Source: Lactifluus volemus (lineage: Eukaryota; Basidiomycota; Agaricomycetes; Russulales; Russulaceae). From it: a DNA stretch of 13,086 bases. The stretch's first letter is position 1. Each line of letters opens with the position of its first letter. A program made the position numbers and the translations under genes. Below the pieces are notes generated by a model. It made no database searches. It was not told the DNA's origin and saw only the letters and a list, made by a program, of their open reading frames with translations. This document shows positions 1-10,132 of the stretch, piece after piece. The stretch covers positions 1-13,086 of the forward strand of contig WTXI01000588.1 of the NCBI GenBank assembly GCA_022376515.1, in the 5' to 3' direction.

Positions 1-310
1 CTTGGCCGTTGATCGCTACCTGAACGCGAAAACGTTGGTCCACAAACCTGGCTTGATCACCACCAGTTAGTCATAGTACTAACTTAAGAGAAGACTAATC
101 AGGCAAGGATGTACAGTAGTGGTTAGGGATGAAGCCACTGTCTGTGCTTATCTCAGCATCAGGTAACTGAACAATGTCCGCTGCACTTCCCACACTGTCA
201 TCCTGCCCCTGCTGTCCCTAATCCCCATTCCAAGTGCCCAGTTGTGGAGGCTAGCAGATTGAGGAAAGGTAATCACAGCATCAATACTCAGGAATTAAAT
301 GTACTACTAG
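1..310. other. Left-edge region without a convincing gene
   Basis: No supported gene is seen here. On the minus strand bases 1-59 stay open (reading GDQARFVDQRFRVQVAINGQ toward the window edge) and are preceded by a branch-point-like TGACTAAC at about 66-73, so they could be the start of an exon continuing off the window. A second minus-strand frame of about 45 codons lies near 95-222 (it includes DIVQLPDAEISTDSGF). Neither resembles a family I know, and the region borders the palindrome at 311-467, so degenerate mobile-element sequence is equally possible. Confidence 0.3.
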
Positions 311-467
311 AGGGTCACAGAGTGGAGGGCCTAGTCCTGGCTGCCATCCCTGTGGTGAGCAAGTACGTCGGTCAACCTTCAGTACTGAAGGTTGACCGAT
401 GTACATGCTCACCACAGGGACAGGCTGGACAGTGGCCAGGACTAGGCCCTCCACTCTTTGTGACCCT
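311..467. repeat. Large loopless imperfect palindrome (fold-back repeat)
   Basis: The two arms meet with no spacer between bases 383 and 384. Pairing runs outward from there: 368-383 with 384-399 is perfect (16 bp). A G/T pair and an A/A mismatch follow, then 347-361 pairs with 406-420. The right arm next has a small bulge around 421-435, after which 319-340 pairs with 436-457 without error. After two extra T residues, 311-318 pairs with 460-467. Weaker inverted similarity continues outward between 274-292 and 474-492 (13 of 19 by eye). Such structures are typical of fold-back or MITE-like elements or inverted duplications. No target-site duplication could be assigned, and no transposase is present. 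Confidence 0.85.
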
Positions 468-1045
468 TGAGGGCCTCAACATCAATGCTGTGTGCTCAGC
501 GGCCTTGGCCTGGCTCTCATCAATGCGAGTCATCATCCACTGTTCAGTGTTCACTGCTTTTCTTCTGTATTCTTTTGTCAAAACTCTAAAAAAAAAACTT
601 TTGTCTATGACTTCCCTTTTGTCTCCTTGTTCCCTTTGACACCACAACATGGCCACCTTCACCCCTCGGGCTCAGTGATATCCACACCACATTATACCGC
701 ATTTACTTCCCGTGTCCTGTCATGTTCCTCGGTTATATGATCTTAGTGTCAGTTAGATTCATCGCTGTACTCCAAACCTGAACTATTTGCCTTGCTACCA
801 CAAGAAACCACCAGTGACGAGTTTTAATACATTAAAAAGGTTCGCGTAATAAATTCAAGCTCATCTCAATGACCTTCCCCTGCACTGCTCCTCCGCATGT
901 CCTCTTCACGCCCTGTCCGAATTCACCCGTGCACCATGTGGCGTGTATACCTCCGCCAACGCCACCCAGCTGGTCAGGAACGACCCCCGTCAAAACTACA
1001 CCATCCCACAACATTGGAAGAAAAAAAAAAAAGCCAAATTCTCTA
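468..1045. other. Non-coding stretch downstream of the adaptin gene
   Basis: No gene is supported. Open frames here are short, overlap each other on both strands and have low-complexity composition (pyrimidine-rich 860-990, A-run 1020-1031, A-run about 589-597). The right part should include the 3' UTR and polyadenylation region of the minus-strand adaptin gene, whose stop codon is at 1048-1046. Confidence 0.5.
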
Positions 1046-4000
1046 CTATGCCGCAAGGATCTGTTTTACTGTTGCCAAGACACCTTCATCATCACTCCGC
1101 ATGCGCCACAGACAGCCATCTTCGCCGTTGTCTGAGTTCTCGTGCAATCTCAGTGCCGCCCTGCCACGTCCATCTGCACTCCCGAGAATCAAGATCTTGA
1201 GCTCACCTGTGGCATGAGGGCGATGATCAGATAGGAATCGGTGGTAGCATATGTATGAATGGGCGCGCGAGTCGTGTGAAACACGTACCTTGGAACGGTG
1301 GCTGATCTGCAGGAAGAATTGCAAGACCCCGCGGGAGCCCGAGGCTTTGGATGCTGCGGACGACCACGTCAGGAGTCCCGTCGCACCACCCACGTGCGGA
1401 GAATGCTGAGACCGTTTCCCACACATTTGCGAAATCTTGATCCTGGTCGGACGGTTGGGATGTGCTTGCATCTCCTGGCTCAGGCTCCGCGATAAAAGGC
1501 GTGTCGAGGGAAATCAAGTCCGCCTGAGGGCTCTGTTCCGATATAAGGAGCACGAAATTGAGAAAAAAAAACCCCCCACGAGACGCACGAGAAGATGGGT
1601 GGTTTCCGGTTTGTGTGCGGGAGACGGTCGGCTGCTCACGGTGTGCGGTTGCTGAAAGGGGGGGAGGTTAGGGTTGTCCTTATAAGGAGAAGAAACGGGA
1701 AGGCCACGGACGGGGGAGAGCGCACGTATCTCCGGGCTGCCAGCTGCAATCGCCAAGTCTCCGGCTGTAACGGTCCGCGTGAGGTCATCGCCGGAATCCA
1801 GAGAGGTTGTGGATTGCCTGCTACTCGCAGTGTGTGAACGACGTGGGCGGGCAGGTGGTGGTGGATCATAGGCTGTATAGCGGAGCTTCTGCGATCCGCT
1901 GATTGGCGAACGTGATGCAAATGGCGAAGAGGGACTGGGACCGGGTGAACGAGGGAGCGGCGGCGGCGGCGGCTTGGATTCGAGCGCGAGGAGAAAATCT
2001 GGAAGCTGAAATGGTTGTGGTTTTAGTTCATCAATAATGCATATCTATATTCCTGGGTGAGTAGCCCTCACTGAGCGCGACCGACTGTTTGCAACAGCAG
2101 CCCTCAAGTCTTCTGGTCTGCCGACCAGGTCTTCAAACTGAATACATCTCTAAACGGCAGTTTTAGTAAGGGTCAGATGGAAATGCCAAAGACATGGATG
2201 TCGGTACTGACGCGTGATATATGGCGGCCTGATACGGCTTTTAAATGCTGAACGTTTGAAATCGGTTCGGGAGGAACTTTTTGGCATTCGGCTGCCAGAC
2301 GTATCATTGTCAGAATACAAATCTCCTGGATTGATGCTGTAGCGCGATTGATAAGTAAGGGAAGGTTCCTCGAACAGGCAGCGAACCTGAGTAGGAAAGC
2401 AGCCTTTTGCTCAGCCCGCATAGCAACTGGAGCGGTGATACGGAGACGCGCCCCGCGTATTCGCAAGCAAGAGCCGTTAGAACGACCATCAGGGTAGGAC
2501 TAAAGGCCGTCTCCGCCTCCACCTCCGCAAGTGGCGTCAACAACGTTGTCGTGACATGTTCATAAAAAGTGGTATCACCTGGACCGTATTCAGGTCAACC
2601 TCGAGTTCCGCAACGCACACAAGGGAACAACAAATTCACCATCACGAAAAGAAGATAACACGTTCTCTACTGCACGTTCGAGAACTTGGGAGCTTCGTTG
2701 TCCACTGGGCACATCCCCAGCAGGTGATAGAACATCCCTGACAGACCTTGCATAAAATTCTGCGTCTTCGGCTGCAAGAATCTTGACCGCTTCAAGCAAT
2801 GCAAGCACCTCGTCTTCGTACGATTCTGCAGAGCGATCTAGCCCTTGTAGCCTTTGAGAGTAATACTGTTGGACGATGGATAGGTCAACACCGGATAAGA
2901 CGCGTAGGGTCTGCGAACAGTCTGAGAGTTGTGCCAAGGCAAGTAACAGACCACCCACCTTTAGTCTAATTTCAGGATCGGGGGCAGAGAGAAGATGCAT
3001 CACGCGTTCGACTTCCCACGCTTCGAGAACCGAAGGTATGTGTTGTGTTGTGCCAGCCCAAATGGCCGGAGGGACGCAAGCCAAGCAGGAGAGAAACAGG
3101 TGCTGCTCTAATAAGTCGTTCGAGAGTAAGGGACGTATATGCGTAACCGGAGAACCATTAGATATCGTGAAGGGTATTAATATATCCGCTGGGGTGTTTC
3201 GGAAGACCGAGAAGCAATCGTAGATTAGAGCTGGGAATGCGATCGTTCAAAGTAACAGATATACATTGACAAGTGAACTTACCATGAGCCTTCACGGTCT
3301 CTATAGATCGTTTGAGAAGCCCAACAAAGGTCTTTAGCATTTCAGTAGTAGGACTGCTCTCCAGTATGTCACTCGCCACTCTTCTGAACCTGCACGGACT
3401 TACTGAACAATAGAATACAGTTGTAGCACTTTCCGCACTACTAGCGCCGCTGCTGTAGACTCTGTAGAGGATTTCCCGACGTGGTGGAGTACCTGATAAA
3501 CGTTGGCAAGGCCATCTGATCCCAGTAATCCATTCTGGGGATGTAAGGCGACCGTGCTAGGATGATACGACTCGACCGACCTTGTGTAGACTACTGCATA
3601 TAACAACCGCTGAGCCACGGACAGCCTGGTCTTTATCACGAAGAAATCTCGAGACGTCAGGAGACAGCCAACGGAGTATACCGGAATCACATTCCGCAAG
3701 GGCACGGATAGCATACAGGGCCCGTCGGCGTATATGTGGCCTTGAAGTCTCATTAATACAGCCACGGATGGTAGAGGGACCACATACAACTTGTGAGACA
3801 ACAAGGAACGTAGACGCGGCTGGATGGCGGGGATAACGTCTTCACTTGGGCACTGGATGAGGTAGTTCAACGCGAGGGTTACGCGGGCAACTGATTCAGC
3901 TTCGATGTCCTAATACTAGCTTGAGACGGTGCGCTCAGCTCGACTGGGGCCGTATACCTTACGGAGTGTGTTGACGAGCATGAGTCTCAGATCGTGATTC

Positions 4001-4448
4001 GACGACATCATCTCGGAGCAAAATAGGTATCCTGAGAGGAAGCTGTAGCAAACCAGGTGTACAGAGACCAGCATACGACGTACCAGTTCTTCGTTCCTCG
4101 ATAGAGGCACCCGCCTCGGCCAGATTGACAGCGTGGGTGAGCGCGAATTCTAGCGCGCCAGGAGGAAGTCCAGCTACTGCGCTCAGGGAACAATATAGCA
4201 AGAGGATAAGACATTCTCGACACTGGGCCTAAGCAGTCTGGGATATTCAACGAAAACCCCTTGCGAGAGAGAAGCAAAGCTGAACCCACGGAGGAGAACC
4301 CAGGACGCGAAAGTCGTTCACGAACGGCGACGACCTGGTCGAGTAGGTAGCCATCGGCTTGCTGGGTAGTTTGAGCAAGTTCTACCTTGCGAACTAGGGA
4401 ATAATGTACGCGACTGAGTGCTCCTGAAGAGATAAATGGCACTTGCAT
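1046..4448 (-). CDS. Large adaptin, AP-4 complex epsilon subunit-like (14 exons)
   Basis: Large subunit of a heterotetrameric adaptor that recruits cargo to coats at the trans-Golgi network (family knowledge). Exons I derive: 4448-4290, 4228-4084, 4031-3958, 3909-3788, 3740-3581, 3534-3404, 3389-3283, 3230-2640, 2578-2428, 2386-2212, 2149-2072, 2005-1580, 1523-1289, 1206-1046; phases agree and give about 904 aa. The N-terminal half has adaptin helical-repeat character: MQVPFISSGALSRVHYSLVR, then GYLFCSEMMSSNHDLRLMLV NTLRKD, then EDVIPAIQPRL, as in epsilon-adaptins. A Pro/Ser-rich hinge (about 635-760, with a run of five Pro) leads to a C-terminal region containing DFANVWETVSAFSARGWCDG and ending CLWRMRSDD...VKQILAA. 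Weak points: the donor at 3580 is GTCGGT, and exons 6 and 7 join only if a 14-nt segment (3403-3390) is removed. It diverges from BUB2. AP-1 gamma is the alternative identity. Confidence 0.85.
3390..3403 (-). other. 14-nt intron-like insert in the adaptin gene
   Basis: On the minus strand these bases read GTAAGTCCGTGCAG, a perfect fungal donor fused to a perfect acceptor. Retaining them puts a TAA stop directly after ...LQLYSIVQ. Removing them restores the frame into FRRVASDILES, which leads into the next well-supported exon. A 35-nt intron from a GTATTC donor at 3418 to the TTCAG ending at 3384 is also frame-compatible. Both are shorter than every other intron in this gene (41-82 nt). Confidence 0.6.
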
Positions 4449-4590
4449 TGGACATCAAAATATCGGAAAAGGAGAAAGAGACACCCCCCAACCACGTGCA
4501 GTGAGTGGGTTGGGCGCTTTTTGGTTCTCAAGCCAACCCCGCGACACGGGCTGCCAAAGCTCGCTGGCCTAATCTGCCGACAATCTGACT
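4449..4590. promoter_or_regulatory. Compact divergent promoter, adaptin / BUB2
   Basis: Only 142 bp separate the two ATGs, so both genes must start from shared DNA. It contains a palindromic CACGTG (E-box/Cbf1-type core) at 4493-4498 beside a C-run. No clear TATA box is seen. That the box is used is inference. Confidence 0.5.
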
Positions 4591-5867
4591 ATGGGCGAAG
4601 CCGCCAATCTAGCCGCGACCGCGCACACGTTTAACAAGATCCTAGCGCAACCAAAGTTGTCTTCAAAAACGCGATCATCCGATGATGTGGAAGAAAGCGT
4701 GAAAAAGCTCCGCCGGCTCATCCTCATCGACGGCATCCCATCCAAAGCAGTACGTAGTTGTGTTTCGTTTGCCCTGCGAAATCTTTCATCTCATTTCAAT
4801 TCTTTTTTCTTTTTTTTCACAGGATCCTACTTTGCGATATAGAATCTGGAAAATTTTACTTAGGGTCAACGAGTTGTCCGCCGAAACATTCCTCGAATAC
4901 GTCGCGAGGGGGCCATGTGCAGTGAGGGAGAAGATCCGCAATGACACTTTTCGGTGCGTACTCATCTAATCGTCTGATGTCCTTCGCTAACACATGGTCC
5001 AGTACTCTGGCCACTGATCGCGGCTTCAAGGAGCGAGTTCGAGAGGATATGCTCGTCCGTCTCCTGGATGCTTTCGTCTGGCGGAATCATGGTCATTCCA
5101 TACCCTTTCCTTTAACTTCCCGACAACTCACCCTGACCGCCTTATAGATCGACAAGAGTCGTCCCACCAGCTGGGTTTCACTTATGTTCAGGGCATGAAC
5201 GTCTTGGCTGCCCCCTTCCTCTACACGATGCCCTCAGAAGTGGAGGCGTTCTTCTGCTTTTCCAAATTCATAGAAGTATCATGTCCGCTGTATGTTCAGC
5301 CTACTCTCGAAGGTGTCCATCGTGGCTTGAGGGTGAGTACACTCACCATCGATTCCTTGCAACTACTTACAGTGCTTTAAACAGCTTCTCGATCGATGCC
5401 TTAAAATCGTGGACCCAGAGTTGTTCAATTATCTACGCTCAAAAAATCTCTCGGCTGAATTATACGCCTTTCCATGTGAGTAATCCCCTTCTTGTCCCGT
5501 TATCGTTCTCTTATCTCTCCCGATGTTCAGCTATCCTTACGCTTTGTGCTTGCACACCTCCACTGGATCAAGTTCTCCAACTTTGGGACTTTCTTCTGGC
5601 TTTTGGGGTACATCTTAACGTCCTGTGCGTCATTGCTCAATTACTTCTCATCCGAGACAACGTGATGGCCTCGTCATCGTACGTCATTTTTCCCTGTACC
5701 CTACCCCAACATTTCATTCTGTCTTTCCCAGACCTATGCGTCTTCTACGCACCTTTCCGCCGCTGGAAGCGCTCCCTGTCATCGGCATCGCTGTCACCCT
5801 TGTCCGCGATCTCCCAGCCGATTTATATGACGAGCTAGCGAGACACCCATATGAACACCGTACATGA
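4591..5867 (+). CDS. Bub2/Cdc16-type TBC-domain GTPase-activating protein (7 exons)
   Basis: GAP subunit of the two-part GAP (Bub2-Bfa1 in budding yeast, Cdc16-Byr4 in fission yeast) that holds the Tem1/Spg1 GTPase inactive at spindle poles and restrains mitotic exit or septation. Exons: 4591-4749, 4823-4953, 5003-5091, 5148-5332, 5385-5475, 5531-5678, 5732-5867. All six introns are 49-73 nt, GT-AG, and phases agree, giving 312 aa, close to the roughly 306 aa of yeast Bub2. The TBC domain fills about residues 40-290: KLRRLILIDGIP, DPTLRYRIWKILL, then IRNDTFR with the arginine finger at R97, YVQGMNVLAAPFLYTMP with the glutamine finger at Q141, and LQLWDFLLAFGVHLNVLCV. Both catalytic residues are present, so it should be active. 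The start ATG is the first in frame and sits next to the divergent promoter. No disruptions seen. Confidence 0.94.
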
Positions 5868-6070
5868 CCAGTCTTCAGGTTCAATTTTCACACTGTCTAT
5901 CTTCATTCCCCTCCCTGTTTCCATCCTAAATTATTCTCCCCCCCTTTTCTTTCTTCCGGCTCATGTGTTTTAAAATCCTCGTTTGCATGTAGTCTGCATA
6001 GGCCTGTATATCCTAACCACGCAATGTACACGGTACATGAAAAATGTCAGAAGTACCCCAGGCGGGCTGT
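5868..6070. other. Convergent 3' intergenic region, BUB2 / RTC1
   Basis: 203 bp between two facing stop codons. It is pyrimidine-rich on the plus strand (5910-5960, with a C-run followed by TTTTCTTTCTT) and must hold both 3' UTRs. No hairpin or additional gene was recognised. Confidence 0.6.
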
Positions 6071-9000
6071 TCAGACTTTCTCAGCATCATCCCTAAAATT
6101 CGCTACCCAACAAATATGGCCGCATCCCGCTGCGCACGAGTGACCCATCAGCGGGCGTGGAGTGGGCGGGACTATGGTGGATGCATCAAATGAGTGGTCA
6201 AGGGCGATATCGGCCACGTCATCGCCCCCTCTATCTTTGCTGCGCGAGGCTGAACGGTCAGGAGGCGGAGGTACAGGCTGCTTTATCAGTGGTGAAGCTG
6301 GCGATGGCGGATGTGGTGTCGGGAGGACGACCAATGGCATCTCTGCGTAGAACCTCCTGTAGCAAGCTTGATGGCCGCCATGGGAGCAAACCGTGCAATG
6401 AAAGAGCATAGACTTTACGGGGAGGTGGCTAGGCGGGGGCACGTGTGTTTTATTTTTATTTTTTAAAAAGTGATGTATTTGCGAGGGATAGAGGTGAACG
6501 AACCATATTGAGCACCGTGCTGCAGGTGATTTGCAATTTGCGCACATGGAACCCACTTGCTGGGCCAAGATGGGCTTTCCGCATCGACCGCAAGACATGT
6601 AGACTGTTGTTTGAAGCTTGAGATAGAGTATGTCAATGGCAGGACGATTCTGAATTTTTTTGGGGGATCCTTACGTTGGTCGCGGCGCGTATATCTGGTA
6701 ACACCGAATTCTTTCGCAAATACGCAGCCGTGGTATGCAGCTTGGTCCGCATCAGAAGTTCTACAATACGCAAATATGTCAACACTCGAACCATCGACAA
6801 AAATGATCATGATGATAATCGCGCGTACCAATGTAGGCCTCTACGAACATTTGTGCCCGTTGCTGGCCTATTTGAAGTTCCGTCGAGGCAATCAACGCCA
6901 TCATAGCGCAAGTCTGCACATCCCCGACTTCTGCATACTCTTCCAGTGCCTCCAGAAGAGCTCCTCGAATCGCCTCCTTCACCTCCTCGACGCGTCTCCG
7001 AACGCTGTTGCGCACATAGACATCCTGCGTCGCCAACGCCAACGAGTTGGCGTGGTGTGGATCCGTGCTCGAACCGAACAACCCATCTGACATACCAGCA
7101 GACGCGACACGTGGTGTGCCAGTCTGCGGTGCGGACGGGGCCACATGTTCGTAATCGGCATCGTCGTGCGCAGTGACGGTACGCATGCTGCTGCGCGAGC
7201 TTGGCCTCTCAAGGGCGGCGACGGTGAGTTCAGGGTTTGGCGACACCACCGTCGTTGAGCTACGACCACGCGTGGCGGCGCGCCGGCGCAGCGATAGAGA
7301 ACGAGCACGGATCCGTTTCGGCGCTGTTGCGCCATCGGAATCCGTCTCGGATGAGGCGGGTGAAGGCGAGTCGTCGTCAACCTCGCGCTCGTCTTCGGTC
7401 CACATCTGCTGGCTTGCAGCCGCGACACGTGAGAGTGGGCTGGGGTGCGCTTGGGGAATCGAGGGTGCTGTACGGCCGTGAGCCTGCGCGGTGGGTGATA
7501 AGGCAGAGGCGGAGGGGAGGGAACTTATGTCGCTCTCGCTACCGCTATCCGAGTCATCCAGCGTACCCTCGCCGATGTGGCGCAAACTGGGAGAGCTGTT
7601 GTTATCGCTCGATGGGGAAGGTGTGGATACTGAAAGTCGTCGGAAGGATGCCAAGCCACGCGCACGGTTCGGGAAGAATGCTGAGCTAGAGGGATGTCGC
7701 GGGAAAAGGGATGGGGAGCGGGGAGAGGTCGTAGAGGGCGTGCTGAGCACAGACAAGGGGCTTGTAGTGACCTGCGTCGCGCTGGAGACACGCTGGGGAG
7801 ACGGCGAATTTGATGACGAGGCAGATGCGACTGGATATGGAGAGTCCACTGAAGCAGGATACGACGAGTGGGATGTCGATATAGAATCGGATCTCTGGGT
7901 GTCAAGTGACGGGTGGAGAACACTGGGAGATACGGAGTGGGTGGAACCTGGGACTGCTGGCGAAACTGAGTGAGAGTGAGGTAGAATACGAGATGATAGT
8001 GGCAAGGGGGATAGTGGCGGCGTTGTGGGCCGGGATGTGTCCGGGGAAGTTGGAGTTGGGGTGAAAAGCGACCTTAATAGGCACCACATTTGGAATACTT
8101 GGCGGTGGTCTACTTGCAGAGCAATCTGTGCATTGTTCTCGCATAATTTCATTTTGTCAGAGCCATCAAATACATAACCCTTTGCGAGAACGCAAAACCT
8201 ATCCGAGCCTTGATGGGAAGAGTCGAATACGTGTGTTCCCACACTTTGCACGATCGGCTTGAAAGGCTTGTCTCCTAGCGCTTTCATCCTCGGGGTAGGC
8301 CCAGGTTGCCTCGCCTTTGGATCTCTAGGCAGAAAGTATGAGACTCTCTAACCAATTGAAAAAATTCTAAATACTCACAGGTCATCATATGGGACCTCCC
8401 ACATAGACTTCCGGTCCACAACAAAAGCAAGAGTGTCTGAAATAGTCCAAGATGCCGCATGACGGGGAACAGCATCCAACGGACGATATGAATACCTGAG
8501 ATCGAGCTGAGCAAACGTCCCAGACGAGTGCTGCGTCCAGAGAGCATGTGAGTCACGAAACTCGACATCTGTTGTTAAGGGGGGGGGGAACTTTCGGTTG
8601 AGGTTCAGCCTATGGGTGTAGAGACGTACCTGTCACGCCGCCCTCGATTGCAGAACCTCCTACAAGCCACTTTGCGATATATCCCCTCCTTACATCCCAA
8701 ATTTCAACTGGATCACCTATATCCGTCCTTCTCTTCACAGGAGCTACCTCTGGCTTCTCAAATTCGACATCGGCGACTGAGCCAGAAGCACTGACGTCTG
8801 AGATCGAGCCTGCGCCGAACTCTGCATTTGACACAATGGCGAGTTCGCACTCATACCCTGGACGCCACCGAACGCGACGAACAGGAAATTGAGTTGAAAG
8901 CGTATAGATCGGTGTGCGTTCAATGTGCGGACCTGTGAGGTCCCACACTTTGACCGTCCAATCCATCGAGCCACTGGCTATCCATCCGCCAGCGCTGGGG

Positions 9001-10132
9001 CCACCTCCTTCCGGGGAGCACCAGTCGAGCGCGAGAATAGGTCCAGAGTGGGCGACGGGCAACCTATCAAGCTGCCCTTTTGAGCCCATTGAGAAATCAT
9101 ATCTGAGGGTAGGGGAAAAATCAGGATGGGGTGATAGAGCATGTTGAAGCCAGCTTACCTATACAGGCTACCATTGTCGAGACCCACAACAGCATGTACA
9201 GGACAAGCTTGGCTGCATGAGAAGGCGGCCGTGCGCACAGAAGTAGGGTGATGAAGCCTTATGACAGAATTCCTCATATCTCGCAAGTCCTGGCTGAATT
9301 TCAAAGGACGCTAACACGATAATAGGTCACTGGCTTACCCAGACCCTGATGTCACCATCGGCGGAGCCAGTCATACAATAGTTAGCCACGATGGGAGAGT
9401 ACGCGAGGACGTGTATCGAACGAAAATGCAGGCGGATCCGACGCTCTACGCATGTCTGAGCAGTGCGCCAGGTGTTTAGACCAGCTCTGTCACTCACCGT
9501 ACTTGGAAGGACCGAGCTTGTTAAGGTCCCAGACGATAAGTTCACCATTCCGGGCACTCGTGAGGATCTTGTTATCGTAACCTGGGTGTTCCTCCTCAGG
9601 TTGATCGTCCTCGCTCATGAACACTGGGACTTACTCCCACGACCCCAAGCAACGTCTGTGCTGGTACTCTCCATTTTCAATCCGCTGCCAGTCCACAAAT
9701 TGCGCGATGCATCAATACGATGACCACCTCGGCCAAGGGAGAACTTGTGGTCTGGATTAAGGGAAGTTTGTGAATCGGAAACGCGCAAGATGCGCAAAGC
9801 TATGGGGCGAAAAGATGCGATTCTAGCCAAGTCATATGCATAAAAGACGTAAACACACATTCTTTTCCTGCAACAACACATCGCTCTCCGTCCTCACTTT
9901 TAGCGATCGACCCGCTGCTGGCAGCTGCCCCTGGGAATCTCACGGTCCGTGTTGACCCTTGATATCCATGCAAACGCGCATCACTGTACAAGTCGGATAG
10001 AGGGGTGAAAGGGTTTATCTGGATTGATGGGCGTTGAGGGCGTTGAGACGCGCCTGGGGTAGAAAGCATCTCGGTACGACATCCGCGTCGTCGGAGATAC
10101 CCACTCGCTCTGTAGAGCAGATTAGTCATCAT
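6071..10132 (-). CDS. Rtc1/Sea2/WDR24: WD40 and RING subunit of the SEA (SEACAT/GATOR2) complex
   Basis: Vacuole-associated SEA complex subunit that relieves SEACIT/GATOR1 inhibition of TORC1 (family knowledge). Exons: 10132-9859, 9799-9635, 9581-9498, 9445-9339, 9289-9159, 9102-8630, 8568-8379, 8324-6829, 6760-6675, 6616-6504, 6428-6071; phases agree, about 1158 aa. The WD40 propeller covers about residues 90-330 (ILTSARNGELIVWDL; YCMTGSADGDIRVWDLRDMR; WIASGSMDWTVKVWDL). Residues about 560-900 in the large exon 8 are Ser/Pro-rich and probably disordered. A helical segment follows (ALLEALEEYAEVGDVQTCAM), then a C-terminal zinc-binding RING-like domain with C1011, C1014, C1027, C1030, C1037, C1040, C1051, C1054, H1056, H1059 and C1062, ending in GHSCAAGCGHICW. 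The start is the first ATG (10132) of an ATG-ATG pair. The intron at 6674-6617 uses an AAG acceptor; a 25-nt alternative ending at the CAG at 6650 is frame-compatible but less likely. Confidence 0.93.

Noticed and set aside
244..740. Open frames on both strands over the palindrome
   Set aside because: They arise because both arms of the inverted repeat stay open. They show no domain, and the frames overlap each other on opposite strands.
832..1135. Pro/Thr-rich plus-strand and Gly-rich minus-strand frames downstream of the adaptin
   Set aside because: Short, low-complexity, mutually antisense and probably within the adaptin 3' UTR.
1953..1974. CGG trinucleotide run
   Set aside because: It encodes five prolines in the adaptin hinge and is ordinary coding low complexity, not a separate repeat.
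2709..2748. Possible short intron GTCTGTC...CCCAG in adaptin exon 8
   Set aside because: The frame is open through it and the translation is plausible, so the exon was kept whole.
6946..7973. Long plus-strand open frames (up to 160 codons)
   Set aside because: They lie antisense inside the large RTC1 exon 8, are Arg/Gly-rich and shadow the Ser/Pro-rich coding sequence.
8441..8497. Possible intron starting GTATTC in RTC1 exon 7
   Set aside because: The exon reads straight through with family-like sequence (FAQLDLRYSYRPLDAVPRHA), so no intron is needed.
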